Assembly (NCBI RefSeq): GCF_019880585.1
Contig: NZ_JAINVV010000006.1
Span: 1 to 64,000, forward strand
DNA from: Sphingomonas colocasiae
Lineage (GTDB): Bacteria; Pseudomonadota; Alphaproteobacteria; Sphingomonadales; Sphingomonadaceae
Reading direction: 5' to 3'
Length of the DNA: 64,000 nt
The translations under genes were made by a program, and so were the position numbers. The number at the start of each line of letters is the position of its first letter. Position 1 is the first letter of the stretch. Below the pieces are notes generated by a model. That model ran no database searches and was not told the origin of the DNA. It saw only the letters and a list, made by a program, of their open reading frames with translations. Positions 10,391 through 18,688 of the stretch are shown in pieces.

Positions 10391-11206
10391 ATGACGCGGA
10401 AGATGGTTCTCGCAGTGGCGGCGATGCTCGGCGCGACAGCGCTGGTACCCGCCTGCCAGAAGGCCGGCGGCGGCGACCAGTCCGCGAACGGCGCGGCCCT
10501 GGCGGCTTCGGGCGAACCGGTGCCGCTCGACCGGCTGAGCGTGGCCCCGCTGGTGCGCCGCGTATCGCCGGCGGTGGTCAACATCGCGGTCGCCCATCCC
10601 TCGCCCTATGCGCAGAACCCCCTGCTGCGCGATCCCTTTTTCCGCCGGTTCATGGGCGTGCCGGACAATGCGGTCAAACCGCGCCTTTCGGCGGGGTCGG
10701 GAGTGATCATCGATGCGGGGCGCGGACTGGTCCTGACCAACAATCATGTGGTGGGCGAGGGCTCGGCGATCATCGTGATGCTGCAGGACAAGCGCCAGTT
10801 CCAGGCCGAGGTGATCGGGATAAGCCCCGGCACCGACCTCGCGGTGCTGCGCATCCCGGCCGAACGACTGACCGCGGCACCGCTCGCGGCCGCCGATACG
10901 TCCGAGGTCGGCGACTATGTGGTCGCGATCGGCAATCCGTTCGGCCTCGGGCAGACCGTGACCGCGGGCATCGTGAGCGCGCTCGGCCGGGGCCTGACGC
11001 CGGAGAGCGGCATGGGCCTGATCCAGACCGACGCACCGATCAACCCCGGCAATTCGGGCGGCCCCCTGATCAACATGCGCGGCGAGGTGATCGGCATCAA
11101 CACCGCGATCCTGGCGCCCGGCAGCGAGGGGAACATCGGCATCGGCTTCGCCGTGCCCGCCAGCGTCGTGCGCTCGGTCCTGAGGCAGGCCGACCGGGCG
11201 ATCTGA
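10391..11206 (+). CDS. Trypsin-like serine protease, DegP/HtrA-type, lipoprotein without PDZ
   Basis: A 271-residue secreted protease for envelope quality control. The N-terminus is a lipoprotein signal with lipobox LVPAC (Cys22). The catalytic triad is His119 (LTNNHVV), Asp149 (GTDLAVLRI) and Ser222 (NPGNSGGPL), all in the DegP/S order. The protein stops right after the protease domain (GFAVPASVVRSVLRQ), so there is no PDZ domain, unlike DegP or DegS. The start at 10391 follows GAGAGGTGAG; the longer start at 10322 would hide the lipobox. With Cys22 and no Asp at +2 (the next residue is Gln), outer-membrane anchoring is likely. It sits between stress genes. Confidence 0.9.
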   Translation: MTRKMVLAVAAMLGATALVPACQKAGGGDQSANGAALAASGEPVPLDRLSVAPLVRRVSPAVVNIAVAHPSPYAQNPLLRDPFFRRFMGVPDNAVKPRLSAGSGVIIDAGRGLVLTNNHVVGEGSAIIVMLQDKRQFQAEVIGISPGTDLAVLRIPAERLTAAPLAAADTSEVGDYVVAIGNPFGLGQTVTAGIVSALGRGLTPESGMGLIQTDAPINPGNSGGPLINMRGEVIGINTAILAPGSEGNIGIGFAVPASVVRSVLRQADRAI

Positions 11207-11274
11207 ACGATCGCGCGCCGGACCGACCGCCCCCTCGCGGCCCGGCAAGGCAGCAGCAGCGCCTGACCGCCCGT

Positions 11275-11299
11275 GGAACCAGTGCGAACGTGCTTCGTT
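11275..11299 (+). promoter_or_regulatory. EcfG-type general stress promoter of the TspO-like gene
   Basis: A perfect GGAAC (11275-11279), 16 bases, then CGTT (11296-11299). The -10 lies only nine bases before the ATG at 11308, so the transcript should be leaderless or nearly so. Confidence 0.7.
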
Positions 11300-11307
11300 T
11301 GCGGCCG

Positions 11308-12147
11308 ATGACCGGAGACTCTCCCGATTTTCCCGCCGGCGCCGACAGGCGCTCCACGGCGCAACGCCTGGCGATCGCCCTGCTCGCCGTCGCCCAGATC
11401 CTCGTCACGCTTCTTCCCGCGGCGGGGCTGGGCGAACCGATCGGGGACCGGTCCGACGGCGCCCGCACGCTGATCACCCCGGCGGGCTGGACATTCTCGA
11501 TCTGGGGCCTGCTCTATGCGGGCTCGCTCGCCTATGCGGTCTATCAGCTGCTCCCCGCGCAGCGGCGCAACGCCCTGATCGGCCGGATCGGCTGGGCCAG
11601 CGCCGGCGCGTTCCTCGGCAATGCGGCCTGGGCGCTCTATGTCCAGTTCGTCGCGCTGGATATCGTGTCGGTCGCCATCATCGTCGCCACGCTCTCTTGC
11701 CTGCTCGACATCTATCGCGTCTTCTCCGCTGCGGCGCCCGGCTTCTCCCGCGCCGACCAGATGCTGGTGGTCCTGCCGCTCAGCGCACTGGCCGCATGGC
11801 TGACCGCCGCGACGATCGTCAACATCGCCGCGGTCCTCGGCCATTCCGGCCTGGAGGCCGGCGAGGCGGCGCCGATGCTCGGCGGCGCCGTCATCCTCGC
11901 GGGCGGACTGATCGCGAGCGCCGCGATCTGGCGGGGACACGGCAATCCCTGGTTCGCGATCGTCTTCCTCTGGGCGCTCGCGGGCATCCACGGCGCCGGT
12001 TCGGGCAGACATGACGAGATCATGGTCGCATTGGCGCTGGCCGCGATCGCGGTCACCGTCTCGGCGCTGGGCCAGCTGGCCTCGCGCGAGAACCGGCACC
12101 GCTGGCTCACCGCCACGACCTCCGCCCGGGCGGGCGGGCGGCGATGA
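11308..12147 (+). CDS. TspO/MBR-related tryptophan-rich membrane protein
   Basis: A 279-residue polytopic membrane protein. The block ITPAGWTFSIWGLLYAGSLAYAVYQ resembles the Trp-rich P-A-G-x-x-F-S-I-W-x-x-I-Y signature of TspO-related proteins, with a second Trp-rich block around NPWFAIVFLWALAGI. About six or seven hydrophobic segments are seen, more than in classical five-helix TspO, so it belongs to the longer relatives. The ATG at 11308 is chosen because the promoter -10 is at 11296-11299; the GTG at 11290 would lie inside the promoter. It overlaps the next gene by four bases (ATGA), giving coupled translation. Confidence 0.75.
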   Translation: MTGDSPDFPAGADRRSTAQRLAIALLAVAQILVTLLPAAGLGEPIGDRSDGARTLITPAGWTFSIWGLLYAGSLAYAVYQLLPAQRRNALIGRIGWASAGAFLGNAAWALYVQFVALDIVSVAIIVATLSCLLDIYRVFSAAAPGFSRADQMLVVLPLSALAAWLTAATIVNIAAVLGHSGLEAGEAAPMLGGAVILAGGLIASAAIWRGHGNPWFAIVFLWALAGIHGAGSGRHDEIMVALALAAIAVTVSALGQLASRENRHRWLTATTSARAGGRR

Positions 12148-12935
12148 GGCCCCGCACCCGCCCGATGCCGATGGCGGTCATGGCGCTGGCCGCCATCGCC
12201 ACCCCGGCTTTCGCCGAGGACGGCGAGCCGGAGAAGCGCCGCACGCGCATCGGCCTGGGCGCCCAGCTCGTGCCGAGCTACCCGGGCGCCGACACGTTCA
12301 GCGTGCGGCCGCTCGTCGATATCGCGAGGGCCCGGGGCGACCGGCCGTTCGAGTTCGAGGCCCCCGACGAGAGCTTCGGATTTCCGGTGTTGCGCGAGGG
12401 CGGTTTCGCGTTCGGCCCGGCACTGGGCTTCGAAGGCAGCCGCAAGGCGCGCGAGGTCGGCACGGCCCTGCCCCGGGTGGGGTTCACGTTCGAGGCGGGC
12501 GCGTTCGTCCAATATGCCCTTTCGGAAAGCCTGAGGCTTCGCGCGGAAGTGCGAAAGGGACTTGGCGGTCACAAGGGCCTGATCGCGAACATCAGCGCCG
12601 ACCTGGTGAGGCGCAAGGGCGACGACTGGCTCTTCTCGATCGGCCCGCGGATCACGATCGCGGACAAGGCGCATCATCGCGCCTATTTCTCGGTGGCGCC
12701 CGCCAATGCCGCGCCCTCCGGCCTGCCCGCCTATTCCGCGCGCGCCGGCGTGCAGGCCGTCGGCCTGACCGCGGGCCATATCGCGCAACTGACGCGGCGA
12801 TGGGGCCTTTACAGCTACGCCAAATATGACCGGCTCGTCGGCGACGCGGCACGCTCGCCGATCGTGCGGCGGCACGGCGCGCGCGACCAGTGGAGCGGCG
12901 GTCTCGCGCTCACCTACAGCTTCGGCGGGCGCTGA
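12144..12935 (+). CDS. MipA/OmpV family outer-membrane protein
   Basis: A 263-residue beta-barrel protein of the MipA/OmpV family (MltA-interacting protein). It has a signal peptide ending ATPAFA before ED, then alternating strands: RIGLGAQLVPSYPGADTFSVRP is the conserved entry (Y-P-G), FAFGPALGFEG a second strand, and LTYSFGGR the C-terminal strand. It is translated from an ATG overlapping the stop of the TspO-like gene, so it shares that EcfG promoter. The role may be cell-wall or envelope stress; it is unproven. Confidence 0.88.
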   Translation: MRPRTRPMPMAVMALAAIATPAFAEDGEPEKRRTRIGLGAQLVPSYPGADTFSVRPLVDIARARGDRPFEFEAPDESFGFPVLREGGFAFGPALGFEGSRKAREVGTALPRVGFTFEAGAFVQYALSESLRLRAEVRKGLGGHKGLIANISADLVRRKGDDWLFSIGPRITIADKAHHRAYFSVAPANAAPSGLPAYSARAGVQAVGLTAGHIAQLTRRWGLYSYAKYDRLVGDAARSPIVRRHGARDQWSGGLALTYSFGGR

Positions 12936-13111
12936 TCCCCGGCACACGATCGCGCCGCCGGACAGGCAGGGCGATGCGGCAACAGCCCGCCCCGGGCACC
13001 AGGCGATGTCACCGCCTCGCGCGGTGACAGGCCGGAGGCGACGCGCGCACGCGCGATCGTTTCGAAGCGCGAAGCGCTGAAACCATTGCGCCGCACGGTC
13101 ATTGGCCTTTC

Positions 13112-13369
13112 ATGGCCCGCTTCATCCTCAAAGTGACCGAAGGCATCAAAGCGCCGGAGGCGACTTGCCTCGACCTCGAAAATGCCCAGGCGGCGCGCGA
13201 GCTGGCGACGCTTCACGCAGCGGAGATCATGCGCGACTGGCCAGATCTCATCTGGGACGGCGAATTGCGGGTGCAGGTGCTGGATGAAGCAGGCTTCGTC
13301 CTCTTCTCGCTGTTCGCGATGGGCCGCCCGTCCCGCGGCGACCGGCAACGCTCACCCGAGCGCTATTGA
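13112..13369 (+). CDS. DUF6894 family small protein
   Basis: An 85-residue protein. MARFILKVTEGIKAPEATCLDLENAQAARELATLHAAEIMRDWP (described here by its start RFILKVTEG, the LDLENAQAARELA helix and the final LDEAGFVLFSLFAMG strand) has the DUF6894 plan: short strand, a D-x-E-G-x-E type loop, a helix beginning D-x-x-x-A-R, and a closing D-E-x-G-x-V-L strand. A related gene lies at 15922-16185. Function unknown; such genes often cluster with stress genes in Alphaproteobacteria. Confidence 0.8.
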   Translation: MARFILKVTEGIKAPEATCLDLENAQAARELATLHAAEIMRDWPDLIWDGELRVQVLDEAGFVLFSLFAMGRPSRGDRQRSPERY

Positions 13370-13802
13370 CGCCCTGAGCCTGGGAGGAGCCGCCAGCTCT
13401 TGCGTCGCGCCCGGGCACGATCGCCGGACGCGCGGAGAGGCTCACTTATGTCCCAGGCGCGGCGTCCGGCTAGCAGACCCACCATGCCCAGAGAAGCGCG
13501 GCATTGAGGGCGACGATCAGCGAGACAACCGAGATTTGCTTCATGCCGGATCAACGGCGCGCCGGCCGTACGGTTCCAGGGAGCCCGAAGGAAAACCCGT
13601 CAAAACCAGGATGTTCCGGCATATCCCGACCATCATATGCAAGGAGGCGGACGGACTGATCCGTTGCCGCCCGCCAGACCTCGAACGAACCACGCCGCGC
13701 CATGTCGGCGGCTTGCCGCGCGCGCTTCGCCCGCCGGAAAGGCCTTGACGGCCCCCGCACCGACGCCCGGCCGGATACTTCCCGGCGCGGGGCACGCCGG
13801 CG
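13370..13802. other. Intergenic stretch with only weak small frames
   Basis: About 430 bases. It holds a possible 24-residue membrane peptide (13470-13544, listed separately) and a possible 50-residue minus-strand frame at 13551-13703 (MARRGSFEVWRAATDQSVRL...), which has natural-looking composition but no ribosome site. Nothing else is supportable. Confidence 0.4.
13470..13544 (-). CDS. Possible 24-residue single-span membrane peptide
   Basis: The frame encodes MKQISVVSLIVALNAALLW followed by AWWVC: one hydrophobic helix with a basic start and an aromatic end. Tiny membrane peptides of this form are frequent, but no good ribosome site is seen, so this is tentative. Confidence 0.3.
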   Translation of the reverse strand: MKQISVVSLIVALNAALLWAWWVC

Positions 13803-14213
13803 CTATGCGGCAGCTCCCCTGGACCAGTCGCCCGAGGCGCCCGCCACAGCCGCCCGCCCCGACACGGGAAGGATCCAGGGGTCGAGCATGCCGGCGCGCG
13901 GGCCCAGGCTGATCCGCTTGACCCGGGCGTCGCGGGGATCGGCTTCGAAGACGATGACGCCCCGGCTGCCGAGCCTGGCGGCGACGAGATAGAAGCCGCG
14001 ATAGGAGAGCCCGGAATAGAGCATCGCTTCCTTCACGCTCAGCGTCTTCTTCGCACCGACCACGCAGAAGAGCTTGGCATCGGGCGTCAGGATCTCGAAG
14101 CCATGGTCCTTCCGGAAATGGCGATTGAGAGCCAGGAGCATGTCGTATCGCGTATCGGGGGACAGCGCTTCACAGGGATCGGCGGAAGCGAGATGGGAAT
14201 TGCCTGTCGTCAT
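13803..14213 (-). CDS. Winged-helix (MarR-like) regulator, hypothetical
   Basis: A 136-residue protein starting MTTGNSHLASADP, with GGAG five bases before the ATG. The middle part, KKTLSVKEAMLYSGLSYRGFYLVAARLGSRGVIVFE (TLSVKEAMLYSGLSYRGF is the helix-turn-helix, VIVFEADPRDARVKRISL the wing), is a winged helix like that of MarR-type single-species regulators common in sphingomonads. The N-terminal helix region is shorter than in MarR. Targets unknown. The longer start at 14255 is rejected on the ribosome site. Confidence 0.65.
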   Translation of the reverse strand: MTTGNSHLASADPCEALSPDTRYDMLLALNRHFRKDHGFEILTPDAKLFCVVGAKKTLSVKEAMLYSGLSYRGFYLVAARLGSRGVIVFEADPRDARVKRISLGPRAGMLDPWILPVSGRAAVAGASGDWSRGAAA

Positions 14214-14939
14214 ACGTCTCCACGCTGTTTGCATCGATGCGACCTCGCCGTTCATCGATGCACGGGGCTTGTGAGTGCGACCTCGAGCGATAGAGATCCG
14301 GAAACCGGGTGACGGATCTATCCCCGCAGCTACGCGCGAAGATGGTGAAAAGTTTCAGGCGCCCGGTTCGCCGCGATGCGGGATCATGGTCCCGGCCCCT
14401 TCAGCGCAGCCAGCCAATATGCGCCCGTCCCACGACCTGCACGACCTTGGAGCCGTCCGCGCCCGCGTGAATCGGAAGCGAGGATCATGTGCGAGGCTCA
14501 AGCGCGCGCGGTTGCGATATTCAGGGCGGCGGTGCCGGGTGCGCGGAAATATCGGCCTGCGCGCGGTCGCAAGGGCTGTTCGAGCAGAAGGAAGCGAGAC
14601 CGGCAGCAGGCGCGAGCGGTCTCCGAAGCCGGCCAGGATCGCGCGACACGCGGACGCCGCGTCCGGCGATCGCGACATGGCCCGGGACGGCGCCGTTGCG
14701 GCTTTCCGGTTGCCCGAGGCGCGTCCTCTCTCGTCACCGCCGCCCGGGCGGGCGGGGCATCGGCGATAACGACACGGACGGGACCGACGAGGGTCTCGAC
14801 CGTCGCCTGTTGGTCGTTCCGGACCAGAAGGACGCGTATATCCGCGACTTCGCTCTTTGCGAGGCGGCGCGGGACACAACGCGCCACACCAGCGCCATGG
14901 CTCTCGAAGGGCCCGCCGGCGAATGTCCGGCGATCCGGC
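14214..14939. other. About 725 bases with no confident gene
   Basis: Open frames exist on both strands but are Arg/Ala/Pro-rich and lack ribosome sites. The minus frame 14498-14887 has one natural-looking stretch (EVADIRVLLVRNDQQATVE, then GPVRVVIADAP) before it turns into shadow composition; it may be a decayed gene. Confidence 0.4.
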
Positions 14940-15158
14940 TCAGGCCATCGCGCCGGCGCGGGTCGCCTCCGGTTCGACCTGGCTCATGACGGCACGCCTG
15001 GGTTTGCATGCGGCAAGCCGCAGCCATCTCTCGGCGGCCGCGAAATGGATGCGCGCACGGTTTGCGAGCGGCTCGGCCTCGGCGAGGCTCATCGCTTCGC
15101 GCGCCCGCTCGAGCAGCATCTCGCGGGTCTCGAGCAGATGGTCGGGCGCGACCGTCAT
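14940..15158 (-). CDS. Small hypothetical helical protein
   Basis: A 72-residue protein MTVAPDHLLETREMLLERAREAMSL..., helical and charged, with LANRARIHFAAAERWLRLA as a second helix. Its ATG overlaps the stop of the upstream 55-residue gene in ATGA form, so translation is coupled and the two form one operon. No family recognised. Confidence 0.6.
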   Translation of the reverse strand: MTVAPDHLLETREMLLERAREAMSLAEAEPLANRARIHFAAAERWLRLAACKPRRAVMSQVEPEATRAGAMA

Positions 15159-15322
15159 CGCGCGCACCCGCTCTCGTCAGGCCGGGGCGCTCCGGCGCGC
15201 TTCTCGCATTCGATCGCCATCTGCTCGTGGAGCATGCGCGCGAAGCGGTCGGGTGCCAGCCGCGCGAGTTCCCGTTCCTCGTCCGCGCGGCGGCGGAAAT
15301 AGATCGGGTGAATGTCCTGCAT
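15155..15322 (-). CDS. Small hypothetical charged protein
   Basis: A 55-residue protein MQDIHPIYFRRRADEEREL..., a charged helix (HPIYFRRRADEERELARLA, then FARMLHEQMAIECEKRAG). GGGGAG lies ten bases before the ATG; a GTG six bases earlier is also possible. An EcfG-like box lies 65 bases upstream and the next gene overlaps it. Likely a general-stress small protein. Confidence 0.6.
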   Translation of the reverse strand: MQDIHPIYFRRRADEERELARLAPDRFARMLHEQMAIECEKRAGAPRPDESGCAR

Positions 15323-15386
15323 ATGCACGTAACTCCCCTTCAAGGATGGACGCGCGGCCCCTCGGGCACCGCCCAGTCGGAGCAGA

Positions 15387-15411
15387 AACCCGGCATGTTT
15401 TTTTTGGTTCC
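15387..15411 (-). promoter_or_regulatory. EcfG-like promoter for the two-gene minus-strand operon
   Basis: Read on the minus strand: GGAAC, 16 bases (an A-rich spacer), then GGTT, 65 bases before the start at 15322. One base differs from CGTT. Confidence 0.5.
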
Positions 15412-15519
15412 TTGACGATCTTGCGGTTCGCCGCCGGCCACGCGCACCCCGCTCGCCGCAGACGCGCGCGTGCGGCCGCCTCGCGACCTTGCCAACCCGG
15501 CCGCGCGAACATCGCGGCA

Positions 15520-15544
15520 GGAACGTTCGGCGCGAGCTCGTGTT
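15520..15544 (+). promoter_or_regulatory. EcfG-like promoter, duplicated copy
   Basis: GGAAC (15520-15524), 16 bases, then TGTT (15541-15544). The surrounding 46 bases (15511-15556) match the csbD promoter region at 19063-19108, but csbD itself is missing here. Confidence 0.5.
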
Positions 15545-15545
15545 C

Positions 15546-15863
15546 TTGAGGCTCGGTTATGCGCGCCCGCTCGCGATCGTCGCCGGCCTTCTCGTGCTTG
15601 CCGTCCTCGCGGTCGCGGCGTTTCCGGTCGGGCTGTTGCGCGCGACGGCGGAGCGCCGCCTGTCCTCGCATTTCGGGGCGCCGGTCACGCTCGGCGCGCT
15701 GTCGCGCCGCGAGGCCATCTCCTTCACGCCGGAGATCGTCGTCAAGGACGTGCGCATCGGCCAGCCTAGGCTGATTTCAACAGACAGGTCAAGGATTGCT
15801 GGCCAGTGGATAATTGCAACTCGCCCGTTTAGCGCACATTGCCTTTCGATTGGAAAGCCGTGA
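15546..15863 (+). pseudogene. Truncated duplicate of the asmA gene (5' fragment)
   Basis: Bases 15556-15766 match 19474-19684, the start of the complete AsmA gene, with the same protein: ARPLAIVAGLLVLA, then VGLLRATAERRLSSHFG and EAISFTPEIVV. The match stops abruptly at CCAGCC (15766). The frame then runs on through about 97 bases of unrelated sequence to a stop at 15863. The fragment keeps only the membrane anchor and first strands, about 73 residues of 633, so it is not functional as AsmA. Confidence 0.85.
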
Positions 15864-15921
15864 ATCTTTGCGGGGAATGGCTGCCTAACAAGGCTCGATA
15901 TCGAAGGATAGCCATGAGGTG

Positions 15922-16185
15922 CTAAGACGCTAACGGTGGTTCCGCCCGCATTGAGACGGCCGGTGACTGCACGCCGACGACCATGATCGAGAACAGGATC
16001 AACCCGTCCTCCGTCGTGACATCAAGGCGTACGTCGTCATCCCAGACCATATCCGGGCGCTCTCTCAGCATTTCGCTAACAAACAGGACAGCCTTCCGAC
16101 GAGCGTCCCCCACATTTTCAAATTCGAGAGGGTCGCCGTCCGGTCCTCCGGCATCGCGTGCCGTGCGAAAATGATACTGAGCCAT
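15922..16185 (-). CDS. DUF6894 family small protein
   Basis: An 87-residue protein MAQYHFRTARDAGGPDGDP... with the DUF6894 plan: strand QYHFRT, acidic loop, helix DARRKAVLFVSEMLRE, and strand DVRLDVTTEDGLILFSIMVV. Paralogue of the gene at 13112-13369. It lies just beyond the truncated asmA copy, in less GC-rich sequence than its neighbours. Function unknown. Confidence 0.75.
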   Translation of the reverse strand: MAQYHFRTARDAGGPDGDPLEFENVGDARRKAVLFVSEMLRERPDMVWDDDVRLDVTTEDGLILFSIMVVGVQSPAVSMRAEPPLAS

Positions 16186-16592
16186 GCGGCCTCAATCGAT
16201 TGGTTGCTTTTTTGGTTTCCATTGATTTCCAGACGTAACAAACGCCCCTCACCGGCGAGGCCCTCCCGACGCACTTGGCGGCAGGAGGAGCCGGTTAACA
16301 ACGATCAGCGGGGTATCGGTAATCCAGCGGCCACCGAAGGCAACAGGCTATATCGCCCGTGCTCGCCCCGGCGCCAGAAATGCCGAGCAGGATCGTTTCC
16401 GGTACCCGCCGCAGGTGGGATCCACGCGGACCCGAGGAGATTCTGGAAACAACCGCAATTTTTGGCCGTGAAACCCAGAAACTTGAGCCGGCGCGCGTTC
16501 CAAACTGGGCACGCTTTCCGGAAGCGCGTTGGAGAGCGAGGATTGCAAATGTCGATGCCAGCGGCTGAAACTGCCATCATCCGCACCCGACC
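16186..16592. other. About 400 bases with no supportable gene
   Basis: Only overlapping shadow frames on both strands. Base composition is lower in GC than the stress island, in line with acquired DNA flanking the toxin-antitoxin pair. Confidence 0.4.
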
Positions 16593-17180
16593 TCAGATCT
16601 CGAGGTCTGTTTCATAAACCGATTTAATCCAGGCCGGCAGCCGCGGCTCCGCGAAGACCAATCGGCCGCTCGAGAATGTCAGGCAATGGCTTGGCGGCTT
16701 GTTGAGGCTGGAATTGTCAAAGACCATGCCGCGATCCGCCTTCAGGATCCCGGCGCGGATGAAAGGCGCACCGCGCTCATAGCGGGCACGAATCTTATCC
16801 TCGGGGACGACATGTCCGCCTTCTGCCACGCGCGCACCGACACGCGCGACAGAGAGTTCTGGCGTATCGACACCGATATGCATGACGATCACGGTGAAGC
16901 CCCTGGCCCGTGCCTCCTCGATCAGGTCAAGCTTGGAGGCATGCGAGAAGACGGTCTCGGTCACGAAATCCCGTTCTCGTGCGAGATAGTCGGCCCTGCG
17001 CAAGGACGCGATGCGAGCTGCTTCATAGGATGCGGCCGGTGACGGATCGCACAGTTCATCGCGCTGGATGATGTCGGCGTTGATGAAGGGTCCCGCGAAA
17101 CCGGGGGCGATGCGAGTCTCGTAGAGCGTAGACTTGCCGGCACCGTTCGGCCCGGCAAGCACGATCATCGTCGGCGTCAT
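16593..17180 (-). CDS. Zeta-type toxin (P-loop kinase)
   Basis: A 195-residue zeta-toxin-like P-loop protein; family members phosphorylate UDP-N-acetylglucosamine or related small molecules and block growth. The Walker A motif GPNGAGKST is at residues 10-18 (Lys16), followed by FINADIIQRDE, the zeta-type acceptor-site Asp/Arg region, and the ETVFSHASKLDLIEEARARG and IGVDTPELSVARV segments. Short compared with streptococcal zeta but typical of chromosomal proteobacterial copies. It overlaps the antitoxin by four bases (ATGA). The pair lies between an asmA relic and an IS remnant, suggesting transfer. Confidence 0.88.
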   Translation of the reverse strand: MTPTMIVLAGPNGAGKSTLYETRIAPGFAGPFINADIIQRDELCDPSPAASYEAARIASLRRADYLARERDFVTETVFSHASKLDLIEEARARGFTVIVMHIGVDTPELSVARVGARVAEGGHVVPEDKIRARYERGAPFIRAGILKADRGMVFDNSSLNKPPSHCLTFSSGRLVFAEPRLPAWIKSVYETDLEI

Positions 17181-17533
17181 GACTTCCGGGCAGTCTTCTC
17201 ACGCGTGAGGTTGCCCGCCACGTCGAGGCCGACACCCAGTCCAAGTTTCCGCCGCCTAGCAAAGAAGGCAGTCTCACCAGACCCAGCCTGCCCCATTTTC
17301 TCGACAAAGCCGTCGAGCCAGACGTCCTTCTCCTCATCAGTGAGGTCGGTTGTCTCGATATCGCCGGCCAGCGCAGCGGTAATACGCGCATGATCGAAAT
17401 TGCCAGATTTCTCGATAGCACGGCCGATGCGTATCCAGTGGGCGATCTGGCCGGAGATCGAGCGGCTCTGCAACTCGGATTCGCGACGTACGATCTTCAT
17501 GATGTCATCGCCAAGCTTGATAGACTGGGCCAA
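17177..17533 (-). CDS. Antitoxin of the zeta-type toxin (ParD-like DNA-binding N-terminus)
   Basis: A 118-residue protein. The N-terminal IKLGDDIMKIVRRESELQSR, then SISGQIAHWIRIGRAIE, is a ribbon-helix-helix of the ParD-like antitoxin family (strand, helix, turn, helix), able to autoregulate the operon. The C-terminal half (TTDLTDEEKDVWLDGFVEKM) is the likely toxin-binding part. First gene of the operon, coupled to the toxin. Confidence 0.8.
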   Translation of the reverse strand: MAQSIKLGDDIMKIVRRESELQSRSISGQIAHWIRIGRAIEKSGNFDHARITAALAGDIETTDLTDEEKDVWLDGFVEKMGQAGSGETAFFARRRKLGLGVGLDVAGNLTREKTARKS

Positions 17534-17818
17534 CGGTCACCTCCAGATTACAAGGTAGCATTTTGCCACCTCAACCTCAAGCTTCACCCATTCCTCGAGG
17601 GTGTCTGATTGTTCCCAACAGCGACAGCGGGTGTCCACTATCTTCCCTGAGATGTGATCCGCGCTTCATCTGGCTGCTGTAGGCTTCCCGCCGGAGAATC
17701 ACGCGTGATCCGACTCATGCGGCTATCGGTGATCCGCGGCCTTAAATTGAGGGGATTTGCGGCAGGACCGCAGCGCTCGATGGCGCAATTATCGCGAAGA
17801 ACTGAGTAGCCCAGATTT

Positions 17819-17935
17819 CTAGACGCCTTCGGCTTTAAAAATCTGCCGTCGTTCGAACTCGATGGGTGACAGCATGCCGTTCCTGATCTGCTTGCGCACC
17901 GGTCTGTAGAACATCTCGACATAGTGGAACACGTC
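17819..17935 (-). mobile_element. IS3-family transposase OrfB, C-terminal remnant
   Basis: The minus strand reads DVFHYVEMFYRPVRKQ, then IRNGMLSPIEFERRQIF and KAEGV before the stop. This is the conserved C-terminal tail of IS3-family integrases (YIEMFYNPxRRHxxLGYLSPxEFE). The catalytic DDE core is absent: the sequence upstream of it is a TonB receptor relic. The far flank (17640-17818) contains the palindrome ATCACGCGTGAT and may hold pieces of other elements. Confidence 0.85.
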
Positions 17936-17939
17936 CTGC

Positions 17940-18572
17940 CGGGCTGCCGAACGGCCAGCTGGACTATATCTCTGTCCAGTCGTCGAACCTTGCCGCGATC
18001 AAGGTACGCGGCATCGATGCCCAGGCGGATTATCGCTTCAGCCTTCCTTCCGCGCTGGCGCTTGCCGACGGGACCGCCAATCTCAGCCTGCAGGCGACCG
18101 CGAGCTGGCTATTCGAACGCTCGCAGCAAGTTCTCGCGACGCTGCCGGCGGTCGATTGCGCAGGCCTGTTCGGAACCGGCTGCACTGGTACCGGTTCTCA
18201 GGGCATTCCGAGTTTCAAGCTCAATCTTGGGGCTACATATGACAGTGGCCCCCTCACCTTCCGTCTCGAAGGACGCATGATCGGCTCATTCGACCTCGTG
18301 CCAGGGCAGACCTGGCCGGTGACGCATGTGGGGAACTACTGGTATCTGGACATGACCGCCAAGGTCCGGATCTTCGACAAGGTCGAAGTGTTCGGTGCCT
18401 GACCAACGTTTTCGACAAGCAACCGCCTCTGCTGGGCAATGCCATCGCCGGCGAAGCCAATACATCACTCGGCCTCTGGGACGTTGCCGGCAGGCGCTTC
18501 TTCATGGGCGGACGGCTGCAGTTCCAGGATAACCGATCAGGGTCCTGTCAAACAAACTGCACCGGCCGTTAA
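17940..18572 (+). pseudogene. TonB-dependent receptor, 3' relic with frameshift
   Basis: The plus strand encodes the C-terminal barrel strands of a TBDT: NGQLDYISVQSSNLAAIKV, then RGIDAQADYRFSLPSAL, a segment with two cysteines (VDCAGLFGTGC), IPSFKLNLGATYDSGPLTF, and YWYLDMTAKVRIFDKVEVFG. The frame ends in a TGA at 18400-18402. One frame over it continues LTNVFDKQPPLLGNA and RRFFMGGRLQF, the normal receptor end. So one base was lost near 18395-18400. The 5' part is cut off where the IS3 tail begins. Confidence 0.85.
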
Positions 18573-18636
18573 CCGATACAAGCGAAACCGATAAAATGCC
18601 GGCCCCGGTCAACGGACCGATGCCATCGCCCCTACG

Positions 18637-18663
18637 AGAAAACGGGCCCGCTGACGCGGGCCC
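18637..18663 (-). terminator. Intrinsic terminator of the small MSVR gene
   Basis: On the minus strand: stem GGGCCCGC, loop GTCA, stem GCGGGCCC, then GTTTTCT. It lies 25 bases after the stop at 18689. Confidence 0.7.
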
Positions 18664-18688
18664 TGATCGGTCACGGTGGCGAGATGTT

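Noticed and set aside
14498-14887. 129-residue minus-strand frame with a natural-looking first third
   Set aside because: The rest is shadow-like and there is no ribosome site; noted only as a possible decayed gene.
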